Source of the DNA: Serpentinimonas raichei
GTDB lineage: Bacteria > Pseudomonadota > Gammaproteobacteria > Burkholderiales > Burkholderiaceae_C
Length of the DNA: 64,000 nt
Assembly: GCF_000828895.1 (NCBI RefSeq)
Contig: NZ_AP014568.1
Location: 1,123,858-1,187,857 of the forward strand
Direction: 5' to 3'
Shown here: positions 24,690-32,721 of the stretch, piece by piece
Position numbering within the stretch: the stretch's first letter is position 1
Layout: each line of letters begins with the position of its first letter
Made by a program: the position numbers and the translations under genes
Notes under the pieces: model-generated
What the model was told of the DNA's origin: nothing
The model's input: the letters and a program-made list of their open reading frames with translations, nothing else
Databases searched by the model: none

Positions 24690-26519
24690 ATGACGCATCT
24701 GCCCAACATGGAAACCCTGCTGCCGCTGCTGGCGCTGTGGCCCTTGCTGCTCTTGGCGCTGCTGCTGTGGCGGCGCAGCCGCGCCTGGGCTGCCGCGCTG
24801 GCCCCTTGGGCGGCTGTGCCGGCGCTGCTGCTGGCCCTTTATGCGGTGCTGGGTGCTGCCCTGATGAGCCCTGCGGCAGCCTCCTTAAACCTCCAAACGG
24901 CCGCAGCGCCGCCCACGCTGGAGTGGCCGCATCTGCTGCTGGGCCTGCGCTTCGGGCTCGATGCCACGGGCAGCGTGTTTCTGCTGCTGGCCGGGCTGCT
25001 CTGGACCCTGGCTGGCTGGGCCGCGCACATTTATCACCGCCACGACGCGCGGCGCCACGCCCTATGGGGTTTTTGGCTGGCGGCGCTGAGCGGCAACCTG
25101 TGGCTGATCGTGGCGCAGGACGCCATCGGCTTCTACGCCGGCTTTGCCCTGATGAGCTTTGCCGCCTACGGCCTGATCGTGCACGCCCGCAGCGCCGAAG
25201 CCTGGCGCGCTGGCCGCATCTATCTGATCATGGCGGTGTTGGGCGAGGCGCTGCTGCTGTCGGGCTTGCTGCTGCGCGTGGCCGGCACCGACTCCATCGC
25301 GCTGCCGCTGGCGGCCAACGGCGGGGCACACGCGAACCTGGCCACGGTGCTGATTTTTTTGGGGTTTGGCGTCAAGGCCGGGGTGCTGGGACTACACCTG
25401 TGGCTGCCGCTGGCGCACCCGGTGGCCCCGACGCCGGCCAGCGCCGTGCTCTCGGGTGTGATGATCAAGGCCGGGCTGCTGGGCTGGATGCGTTTTTTGC
25501 CGCTGGGCGCAGAACCCTGGCCGCTGCTGGGCGCGGCGGCGCTGGGGCTGGGGCTGCTGGCGGCGCTGGTGGCGGTGGCGATCGGGCTCACCCAGCGCCA
25601 GCCCAAGGTGCTGCTGGCCTACTCCAGCATCAGCCAGATGGGCTTGCTGACGCTGGGCATCGGCGCGGCGCTGCTGCACCCCAGCGCCTGGCCGGCGCTG
25701 GCGCTGGCGCTCACCCTCTACGCCTTGCACCACGGGCTGGCCAAGGGCACCTTGTTCTTGGGCGTGGCGGTGCTGGCGCAAGCCACGGGCACGGCGCGGC
25801 GCTGGGCCCTAGCAGCCCAAGCCCTGCCCGCGCTGGCTTTGGCCGGTGTACCGCTGAGCAGCGGCTTTTGGGCCAAAGACGGGCTCAAGCAGGCCCTCTC
25901 TGGCCTGCCCGCGCCCTGGCCCGAGGCCTTGGCCTGGCTGTTGCCCGTGGCCGCGTTTGGCACCACGCTGCTGATGGCGCGCCTGCTGTGGTTGCAGGCC
26001 CAGCCAGCGGCCGCGCAAGACCAAGCCCAGGCAACGGCGATCCCCCCCGAGCACGCCACCCTTGAGCATCCTACCCCCAGCCTGCGCACCCCTTGGCTGG
26101 CGCTGCTGCTGGCCTCGCTCGCCTTGGCTGTGCCGGGTCTGCTGGCGTGGCTGGGATGGGTCACGCCGCTGCCCCTGCTGCCCACGGCAACCCCCACGCT
26201 CACCAGTCTGGCGTTGGCGCTGTTGGCGCTGCTGCTGGGTGTTGCGCTGGCCACCGCCGCGCTGCATCACCCCTGGCGCGCCCTGCCCCAGATCAGCCCC
26301 GGCGACCTGCTGGACCTGATCGAAGCGCCGTTGCAGCGCTTCTGGTTTGCCCTGCTGGCGCTCTCGGTGCGGCTGGACCAATACCGCGGAGCCAGCACGA
26401 GCCCCGCGCACCGCTGGCCGCGCACCCTGTGGCTGGAGGAGCGCCAGCTGCGCCGCCTGCCCGTGGCCGGCATCGCGCTGCTGGCCTTGCTGTTGCTCAG
26501 CGCCTTCTTGATTGGCTGA
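24690..26519 (+). CDS. Mrp-type antiporter-like subunit, copy 3 (HyfB/NuoL-like), altered TM5 site
   Basis: 609-residue membrane protein of the proton-conducting transporter family, closest in look to hydrogenase-4 subunit B. The TM7 lysine is kept (LGFGVKAGVLGLHLWLPLAH), as are MIKAGLLGWMRF and SSGFWAKDGLKQ. At the TM5 position where copies 1 and 2 have Glu, this one has Ala (IGFYAGFALMSFAAYGLIVH). The C-terminal 100 residues carry extra helices and a hydrophilic loop (LIEAPLQRFWFALLAL). It may stand in for the missing MrpA body. It is the last gene of the operon and is convergent with lpdA, with a 78-base gap. Confidence 0.85.
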   Translation: MTHLPNMETLLPLLALWPLLLLALLLWRRSRAWAAALAPWAAVPALLLALYAVLGAALMSPAAASLNLQTAAAPPTLEWPHLLLGLRFGLDATGSVFLLLAGLLWTLAGWAAHIYHRHDARRHALWGFWLAALSGNLWLIVAQDAIGFYAGFALMSFAAYGLIVHARSAEAWRAGRIYLIMAVLGEALLLSGLLLRVAGTDSIALPLAANGGAHANLATVLIFLGFGVKAGVLGLHLWLPLAHPVAPTPASAVLSGVMIKAGLLGWMRFLPLGAEPWPLLGAAALGLGLLAALVAVAIGLTQRQPKVLLAYSSISQMGLLTLGIGAALLHPSAWPALALALTLYALHHGLAKGTLFLGVAVLAQATGTARRWALAAQALPALALAGVPLSSGFWAKDGLKQALSGLPAPWPEALAWLLPVAAFGTTLLMARLLWLQAQPAAAQDQAQATAIPPEHATLEHPTPSLRTPWLALLLASLALAVPGLLAWLGWVTPLPLLPTATPTLTSLALALLALLLGVALATAALHHPWRALPQISPGDLLDLIEAPLQRFWFALLALSVRLDQYRGASTSPAHRWPRTLWLEERQLRRLPVAGIALLALLLLSAFLIG

Positions 26520-26597
26520 TCGAGCAACTGCTGAGTGACCGGACTCCAACTTCCATCCGCATCGGCATAACGACGCCGGTGTCGTATCGGCGCCCCC

Positions 26598-28433
26598 CTA
26601 GCCGCGCTGCGGCGGCAGATCGGTGCAGGAGCCGTGCGCGGCCTCGGCCGCCAGTCCGATCGATTCGCCCAAGGTCGGGTGCGGGTGGATGGTTTTGCCG
26701 ATATCCACCGCGTCGGCCCCCATTTCGATCGCCAGCGCGACTTCGCCGATCAGGTCGCCGGCGTGGCGGCCCACGATGCCGCCACCCAGAATGCGGCCGT
26801 GGCCGCCGGCTTCGGGGCGGTCGTCGAACAGCAGCTTGGTAAAGCCCTGCTCGCAGCCATTGGCCAGCGCGCGCCCACTGGCGCTCCACGGAAACAGGCC
26901 CTTGCGCACCGCTATCCCTTGCGCCTTGGCCTGCTCTTCGGTCAGGCCCACCCAAGCCAGTTCGGGGTCGGTGTAGGCCACGCTGGGGATCACGCGGGCG
27001 TCGAACGCGGCCGCGGCCAGCTCGGGGCGGCCCAGCAGCTCGCCCGCCACCACTTCGGCCGCCACGTGCGCCTCGTGCACCGCCTTGTGCGCCAGCATGG
27101 GCTGGCCGACCACGTCGCCAATGGCAAAAATGTGCGGCACGTTGCTGCGCATCTGGGCATCGACGCCGATGAAGCCGCGCTCGCTCACGGCCACGCCGGC
27201 CTGCTCGGCAGCAATCTTGTGGCCGTTGGGCGTGCGGCCCACGGCTTGCAGCACCAGGTCGTAACGGCCTTCGCTGGTGCTGCCATCCAAGCCCTCGAAC
27301 TGCACCCGAATGCCCTCGGCCGTGGCCGTGGCCGCCACGGTTTTGGTTTTCAGCAAGATGCGGTCGAAGCGGCCCTTGTTCATCTTTTCCCAGACCTTGA
27401 CCAGATCGCGGTCGGCCCCCGGCATCAGGCCGTCTTGCATCTCGACCACGTCCAGCCTTGCGCCCAAGGCTGAATACACCGTGCCCATCTCCAGCCCGAT
27501 GATGCCGCCGCCGATGATCAGCATGTTCTTGGGCACGCCCGGCAGCGCCAGCGCGCCAGTGGAGTCGACCACGCGCGGGTCGTCGGGCATAAAGGGCAGG
27601 CGCACCGCCTGCGAGCCCACGGCGATGATGCAGGCCTTGAAGGACACGATCTGCTTGCTGCCGGTCTGCTCCTGGCCGCTGCCGTGCGTGGCTTCGACTT
27701 GCACCTGGTGCGGGCCGACGAAGGCACCGTAGCCGCGCAGCACCGTGACCTTGCGCATTTTTGCCATGGCCGCCAAGCCGCCGGTGAGCTTGCCGATCAC
27801 CTTGGTTTTGTGCGTGCGCAGCTTGCCTAAATCGAGCGTGGGCGGGCCGAACTCGACCCCCAGCGCGCCCAAGTGGCTGGCCTCTTCCAGCACCGCCGCC
27901 ACGTGCAGCAAGGCCTTGGAGGGGATGCAGCCCACGTTCAGGCACACGCCACCCAGTTCGGCGTAGCGCTCGACCAGCACGACTTTCAGGCCCAGATCGG
28001 CAGCGCGAAAGGCAGCCGAGTAACCACCCGGGCCCGAGCCCAGCACCAGCAGGTCGAAGTCGAACGGGGTGCTGGCCGCTTGTGGGGACGCCACAGGGGC
28101 ATGAGTGGCCTGGGTGGGGGCAGGAGCCGGGGCTGCAGGAGAAACCACTGTGGCAGCGGCAGCGGCAGGAGCCGCTGGGGCTGTTGCCGCCTCGCCCTCG
28201 ACCTCCAACGCCAGCAGCACCGAGCCTTGCTTCACCTTGTCCCCCAGCTTGACCTTGAGCGCTTTGACCACGCCGGCGTGCGAGGAAGGGATCTCCATCG
28301 AAGCCTTGTCGGACTCGACCGTGATCAGGCTTTGCTCGGCCCGGACCGCATCCCCCGGTTTCACCAGCAGCTCGATCACCGCCACCTCGTCGAAGTCGCC
28401 AATGTCGGGCACCTTGATATCCATGATTGCCAT
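26598..28433 (-). CDS. lpdA: Dihydrolipoyl dehydrogenase (E3) with N-terminal lipoyl domain
   Basis: Reoxidises dihydrolipoamide in the pyruvate dehydrogenase complex. 611 residues. An N-terminal lipoyl domain (about 1-80) has the lipoylated lysine in [12 protein letters not shown]. An Ala/Pro linker follows, then the flavoprotein: FAD motif [18 protein letters not shown], redox disulfide [16 protein letters not shown] motif [12 protein letters not shown], and the catalytic His-Glu pair in HPTLGESIG. The ATG at 28433 follows AAGGAGCCCC. It lies 11 bases behind aceF. E3 with its own lipoyl domain is known in betaproteobacteria and Neisseria. Confidence 0.96.
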   Translation of the reverse strand: MAIMDIKVPDIGDFDEVAVIELLVKPGDAVRAEQSLITVESDKASMEIPSSHAGVVKALKVKLGDKVKQGSVLLALEVEGEAATAPAAPAAAAATVVSPAAPAPAPTQATHAPVASPQAASTPFDFDLLVLGSGPGGYSAAFRAADLGLKVVLVERYAELGGVCLNVGCIPSKALLHVAAVLEEASHLGALGVEFGPPTLDLGKLRTHKTKVIGKLTGGLAAMAKMRKVTVLRGYGAFVGPHQVQVEATHGSGQEQTGSKQIVSFKACIIAVGSQAVRLPFMPDDPRVVDSTGALALPGVPKNMLIIGGGIIGLEMGTVYSALGARLDVVEMQDGLMPGADRDLVKVWEKMNKGRFDRILLKTKTVAATATAEGIRVQFEGLDGSTSEGRYDLVLQAVGRTPNGHKIAAEQAGVAVSERGFIGVDAQMRSNVPHIFAIGDVVGQPMLAHKAVHEAHVAAEVVAGELLGRPELAAAAFDARVIPSVAYTDPELAWVGLTEEQAKAQGIAVRKGLFPWSASGRALANGCEQGFTKLLFDDRPEAGGHGRILGGGIVGRHAGDLIGEVALAIEMGADAVDIGKTIHPHPTLGESIGLAAEAAHGSCTDLPPQRG

Positions 28434-28444
28434 GTTGGGGCTCC

Positions 28445-29773
28445 TTACAGCAGCACGCGGCGAAAATCGGCCAGGATTTGGCCCAGGTAGGCGTTGAAGC
28501 GCGCCGCCGCCGCGCCGTCGATCACGCGGTGGTCCCACGTCAGGCTCAGGGGCAGCAGCAGGCGCGGCTCGAAGGCCTGACCGTTCCAGACCGGACTCAT
28601 CTGGCTCTTGCAGACGCCCAAAATGGCCACTTCGGGCGCGTTGATGATGGGCGTGAAGTAGCGCCCGCCGATGCCGCCCAGGCTGGAGATGGTGAAGGTG
28701 GCACCGCTCATCTCGGTCGGGCTGAGCTTGCCATCACGGGCTTTTTTGGCCAGCTCGCTCATTTCCTGGCTGATTTGCAGCACGCCTTTTTGGTCGGCGT
28801 TTTTCAGCACCGGCACCATCAGGCCGCTGGGGGTGTCGGCGGCAAAGCCGATGTGCCAGTAGTTTTTGACGATCAGCGCATCGCCGTCGAGGCTGCTGTT
28901 GAAGTCGGGGAATTTTTTCAGCGCCGCCACGCAGGCCTTGATCAGGAAGGCCAGCATGGTGACTTTGACGCCGGATTTCTCGTTTTCCTGGTTCAGCCGC
29001 AGCCGCAGCGCTTCCAGTTCGGTGATGTCGGCGTCGTCGTGGTTGGTGACGGCCGGGATCATGACTGCGTTGCGCAACAGGTTGGCGGCGCTGATTTTCT
29101 TGATGCGCCCCAGCTCCTTGCGCTCGATCGGGCCGAATTTGGCGAAGTCCACCTTGGGCCAAGGGATCAGGCCGAGTTCGCTGCCGGCCCCGCTACCAGA
29201 CCCAGCGCCCGCGGCGGCCAGTGCGGCCCGGGCCGCTTGGGTTTGCTGCTGGCCGGCCATCACGGCGCGGCTGTAGGCTTGCACGTCGGCCAAGGTGATG
29301 CGCCCCTTGAGGCCGCTGCCGCTCACTTCGGCCAGCGGCACCCCGAGCTCGCGCGCAAACTTGCGCACCGAGGGGCTGGCGTGCGGCAGGTCGGGGGCAC
29401 CCAGGACCGGTGCCGGTGCCGCGCTGTGCGGCAAGCCTGCCACAGCGGCAGCCGGTGCCACCGCAGGCGCTGCCGCCGGGGCCACCGGGGTCGCTACCGG
29501 GGCCGGGGCCGGGGCCGGGGCCGGGGCCACAGCGCCCTCCACCTCCAAGTCCAACAGCACCGTGCCGATGTTCACCTTGTCGCCCAAGGCCACCTTGAGC
29601 GCGCGCACCACGCCGGCGTGCGAGCACGGAATCTCCATCGAGGCCTTGTCGCTCTCGACCGTGATGAGCGACTGCTCTGGCGCCACGCGGTCGCCCACTT
29701 TGACCAGCAGCTCGATCACTGCCACGTCTTTGAAGTCGCCGATGTCGGGGACTGTTACTTCGATCACTGCCAT
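28445..29773 (-). CDS. aceF: Pyruvate dehydrogenase E2, dihydrolipoyllysine acetyltransferase
   Basis: 442 residues. It has one lipoyl domain ([18 protein letters not shown]), an Ala/Pro-rich linker, a peripheral-subunit-binding domain ([20 protein letters not shown]) and the catalytic trimer domain ending in [16 protein letters not shown] with the active His-Asp pair. It transfers acetyl groups to CoA. With only one lipoyl domain it is the short form; E. coli AceF has three. Middle gene of aceE-aceF-lpdA, 21 bases after aceE. Confidence 0.96.
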   Translation of the reverse strand: MAVIEVTVPDIGDFKDVAVIELLVKVGDRVAPEQSLITVESDKASMEIPCSHAGVVRALKVALGDKVNIGTVLLDLEVEGAVAPAPAPAPAPVATPVAPAAAPAVAPAAAVAGLPHSAAPAPVLGAPDLPHASPSVRKFARELGVPLAEVSGSGLKGRITLADVQAYSRAVMAGQQQTQAARAALAAAGAGSGSGAGSELGLIPWPKVDFAKFGPIERKELGRIKKISAANLLRNAVMIPAVTNHDDADITELEALRLRLNQENEKSGVKVTMLAFLIKACVAALKKFPDFNSSLDGDALIVKNYWHIGFAADTPSGLMVPVLKNADQKGVLQISQEMSELAKKARDGKLSPTEMSGATFTISSLGGIGGRYFTPIINAPEVAILGVCKSQMSPVWNGQAFEPRLLLPLSLTWDHRVIDGAAAARFNAYLGQILADFRRVLL

Positions 29774-29794
29774 GATGGGGGCCTTTCGCTCGCC

Positions 29795-32512
29795 TCAGGC
29801 GTACAGGGGGTTGATCTTGTCGGTGTCGATGCCGTACTTGGCAATCGCTTCGGCCACTTTGGCGACGGGCAGCGTGCCCTCCTCGGCCAAGGCCTTGAGC
29901 GCAGCCAGCACGATGTAGTGCCGGTTGACCTCGAAGTGCTGGCGCAGCTTGCTGCGGAAATCGCTGCGGCCAAAGCCGTCGGTGCCCAGCACCTTGTAGC
30001 TGCGCCCTTTGGGGATGAAGGCCCGAATCTGCTCGGCAAAGGCTTTCATGTAGTCGGTGGAGGCCACCACCGGCCCGGTGTGGGGGCTGAGTTGTTGCGT
30101 CACGAAAGCCTGGCGCGGCGCATCCGTGGGGTGCAGCAGGTTCCAGCGCTCGCAGTCTTGGCCCTCGCGCGCCAGCTCGTTGAAGCTCGGGCAGCTCCAA
30201 ACGTTGGCCGCCACGCCCCAGTCTTGCTCCAGCAGGCGCTGCGCCTGCAGGCTCTCGCGCAAAATCGCGCCGCTGCCCAGCAACTGCACCCTGGGCGTGA
30301 GCTTGGGCCCCTCTTGGCACAAATACATGCCCTTGAGGATTTGCACCTCGGTGCCGGCGGTGAGGCCCGGCATGGGGTAGTTTTCGTTCAGCAGCGTGAG
30401 GTAATAAAACACGTTCTCCTGCTGCTCGACCATGCGCTTGAGGCCGTGCTGCAAAATCACCGCCACCTCGTGCGCAAAGCTCGGGTCGTAGCTGATGCAG
30501 TTGGGGATGGTGGCCGCCAGCAACTGGCTGTGGCCGTCTTCGTGCTGCAAGCCTTCGCCGTTGAGCGTGGTGCGGCCGCTGGTGCCGCCGAGCAAAAAGC
30601 CGCGCGCCTGCATATCGCCCGCCGCCCAGGCCAAGTCGCCGATGCGCTGGAAACCAAACATCGAGTAGTAGATGTAGAACGGCACCATGATGCGGTTGTT
30701 GGTGCTGTAGGAAGTCGCCGCCGCGATCCAGCTCGCCATGCCGCCGGCTTCGTTGATGCCCTCTTGCAAAATCTGGCCGGCCTTGTCTTCGCGGTAGTAC
30801 ATCACCTGGTCTTTGTCCACCGGGGTGTAGAGCTGGCCCTTGGGGTTGTAGATGCCGATCTGGCGAAACAGCCCCTCCATGCCGAAGGTGCGCGCCTCAT
30901 CGACCAAAATCGGCACCACGCGCGGCCCCAGCGCCGCGTCGCGCAGCAGTTGCGTGAGAAAACGCACATAGGCCTGGGTGGTGGAAATCTCGCGCCCTTC
31001 GGCGGTCGGCTCCAACACCGCCTTGAAGGTTTCGAGCGCGGGCACGGTGAACTGCTCGCTGCTGCGCGCGCGCCGCTTGGGCAGGTAGCCACCCAGCGCC
31101 TGGCGGCGCTCGTGCAGATAGCGCATCTCGGGCGTGTCGTCGGCCGGTTTGTAGAAGGGGATTTTGGCCAGCTCGCTGTCGGGGATGGGGATGTTGAAGC
31201 GGTCGCGGAAGGCGCGGATGTCTTCGTCGCTGAGCTTTTTGGTCTGGTGCGCGGTGTTCTTGCCCTCGCCAGACTTGCCCATGCCATAGCCCTTGACGGT
31301 CTTGACCAGCAGCACCGTCGGCTGGCCCTGGTGGTGCTGGGCGCGGTGAAAGGCGGCATAGACCTTGGAGGCGTCGTGGCCGCCGCGGCGCAACGAGGCC
31401 ACGTCGGCGTCGCTCATCTTGGCCACCAGCTCCAGCGTGCGCGGGTCACGGCCAAAGAAGTTTTTGCGCACGAAGGCCCCGTCGTTGGCCTTGAAGGCCT
31501 GGTAGTCGCCGTCGAGCGTGTCCATCATGATCTTGCGCAGCGCGCCGTCTTTGTCGCGCGCCAGCAGCTCGTCCCACTGGCGGCCCCAGAGCAGCTTGAT
31601 CACGTTCCAACCCGAACCGCGAAACTCGCCCTCCAGCTCTTGGATGATCTTGCCGTTGCCACGCACCGGGCCGTCGAGGCGCTGCAGGTTGCAGTTGACG
31701 ACGAAGATCAGGTTGTCCAGCCCTTCGCGCGCCGCCAGCCCGATCGCGCCGAGGCTCTCGGGCTCGTCCATTTCGCCGTCGCCGCAGAAGGCCCAGACCT
31801 TGCGCTGGGCCGTGTCGGCAATGCCGCGCGCGTGCAGGTATTTAAGAAAGCGCGCCTGGTAGATCGCCATCAAGGGCCCCAGACCCATGCTCACGGTCGG
31901 GAACTGCCAGAAACTGGGCATGAGCTTGGGGTGCGGGTAGCTCGACAGGCCCTTGCCATCGACCTCTTGGCGGAAGTTGAGCAGTTGCTCCTCGCTGATG
32001 CGCCCTTCCATGTAGGCGCGCGCGTAGATGCCGGGTGCGCTGTGACCCTGCATGTAGAGCAGGTCGCCGCCGTGGCTGCCGCCGGAGTCGGTGTCGTCGG
32101 CGTGCCAGAAGTGGTTGAAGCCGGCCGCCAGCATGTGCGCCATCGACTGAAACGAGCTGATGTGGCCACCGAGGTCGCCGCCGTCGGCCGGGTCGAGCCG
32201 GTTGGCTTTGACGACCATGGCCATCGCGTTCCAGCGCATGTAGGCGCGCAGCCGCCCCTCCAGCGCCAGCTTGCCGGGGCTGGAGGCCTCTTCGCCCGGC
32301 TCGATGGTGTTGACGTAGCCGGTGGTGGCCGAAAACGGCAAGTCCACGCTGTGCTCGCGCGCTTCTTCGAGCAGTTGCTCGAGCAGGAAGTGGGCGCGCT
32401 GCGGGCCTTCGCGCTCGATCACCGCCACCAAGGCGTCAAGCCATTCGCGGGTTTCCTGGGCGTCGAGGTCGGGCGCGCTGAGCACGCTTTGGGGGAGTGG
32501 GATATCGGGCAT
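29795..32512 (-). CDS. aceE: Pyruvate dehydrogenase E1, homodimeric type
   Basis: 905 residues, a near-standard length. It decarboxylates pyruvate using thiamine diphosphate and loads acetyl onto E2. Visible motifs include HSAPGIYARAYMEGRI, the ThDP motif GDGEMDEPES with the closing NCNLQRLDGPVRGNGKIIQ, and YMKAFAEQIRAFIPKG near the end. First gene of the operon; the promoter must lie in the 209-base AT-richer gap shared with the divergent sensor kinase at 32722. Confidence 0.97.
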   Translation of the reverse strand: MPDIPLPQSVLSAPDLDAQETREWLDALVAVIEREGPQRAHFLLEQLLEEAREHSVDLPFSATTGYVNTIEPGEEASSPGKLALEGRLRAYMRWNAMAMVVKANRLDPADGGDLGGHISSFQSMAHMLAAGFNHFWHADDTDSGGSHGGDLLYMQGHSAPGIYARAYMEGRISEEQLLNFRQEVDGKGLSSYPHPKLMPSFWQFPTVSMGLGPLMAIYQARFLKYLHARGIADTAQRKVWAFCGDGEMDEPESLGAIGLAAREGLDNLIFVVNCNLQRLDGPVRGNGKIIQELEGEFRGSGWNVIKLLWGRQWDELLARDKDGALRKIMMDTLDGDYQAFKANDGAFVRKNFFGRDPRTLELVAKMSDADVASLRRGGHDASKVYAAFHRAQHHQGQPTVLLVKTVKGYGMGKSGEGKNTAHQTKKLSDEDIRAFRDRFNIPIPDSELAKIPFYKPADDTPEMRYLHERRQALGGYLPKRRARSSEQFTVPALETFKAVLEPTAEGREISTTQAYVRFLTQLLRDAALGPRVVPILVDEARTFGMEGLFRQIGIYNPKGQLYTPVDKDQVMYYREDKAGQILQEGINEAGGMASWIAAATSYSTNNRIMVPFYIYYSMFGFQRIGDLAWAAGDMQARGFLLGGTSGRTTLNGEGLQHEDGHSQLLAATIPNCISYDPSFAHEVAVILQHGLKRMVEQQENVFYYLTLLNENYPMPGLTAGTEVQILKGMYLCQEGPKLTPRVQLLGSGAILRESLQAQRLLEQDWGVAANVWSCPSFNELAREGQDCERWNLLHPTDAPRQAFVTQQLSPHTGPVVASTDYMKAFAEQIRAFIPKGRSYKVLGTDGFGRSDFRSKLRQHFEVNRHYIVLAALKALAEEGTLPVAKVAEAIAKYGIDTDKINPLYA

Positions 32513-32578
32513 GGGCAGTCTCCTGGTTGTCGGGGGCGGCGGTGTGCTCCAAGCCTAGGCAGCACCATCATGTTCATG

Positions 32579-32626
32579 GTGGCACAAGTTTTAACCACCA
32601 TGTTTGAAGTGTGGCACAGTTTTTTA
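32579..32626. promoter_or_regulatory. Direct repeats in the aceE / sensor-kinase divergent region
   Basis: TGGCACAAGTTTT (from 32580) and TGGCACAGTTTTT (from 32612) are near-identical and 32 bases apart, about three helical turns, in one of the few AT-rich gaps of the window. A TTGACT at 32645-32650 could be a -35 box for the kinase. The repeats could bind the LuxR-type regulator encoded at 35287, but this is inference. Confidence 0.45.
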
Positions 32627-32721
32627 CAATTTTCAAGATGCAGATTGACTTTTTACATTGCAAAATATTTACCAGATCGCCAACTCCAAACACTCCGGGT
32701 TTTCCCATAGACTTCAAGCAA

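Noticed and set aside
18957..26519. Complex I or a membrane-bound hydrogenase
   Set aside because: There are no NuoB/C/D/I-like or hydrogenase large/small subunit genes; subunits E, F and G point to an Mrp-type antiporter.
32575..32630. TGGCAC boxes before the sensor kinase as sigma-54 promoters
   Set aside because: The GC dinucleotide expected ten bases after GG is AA in the first box and TA in the second, so the -12 element is missing.
28427..32710. A very long open frame on the plus strand opposite aceE/aceF (over 1400 codons)
   Set aside because: It is antisense to three clear pyruvate dehydrogenase genes and has the His/Gln/Gly-rich makeup of shadow frames in high-GC DNA.
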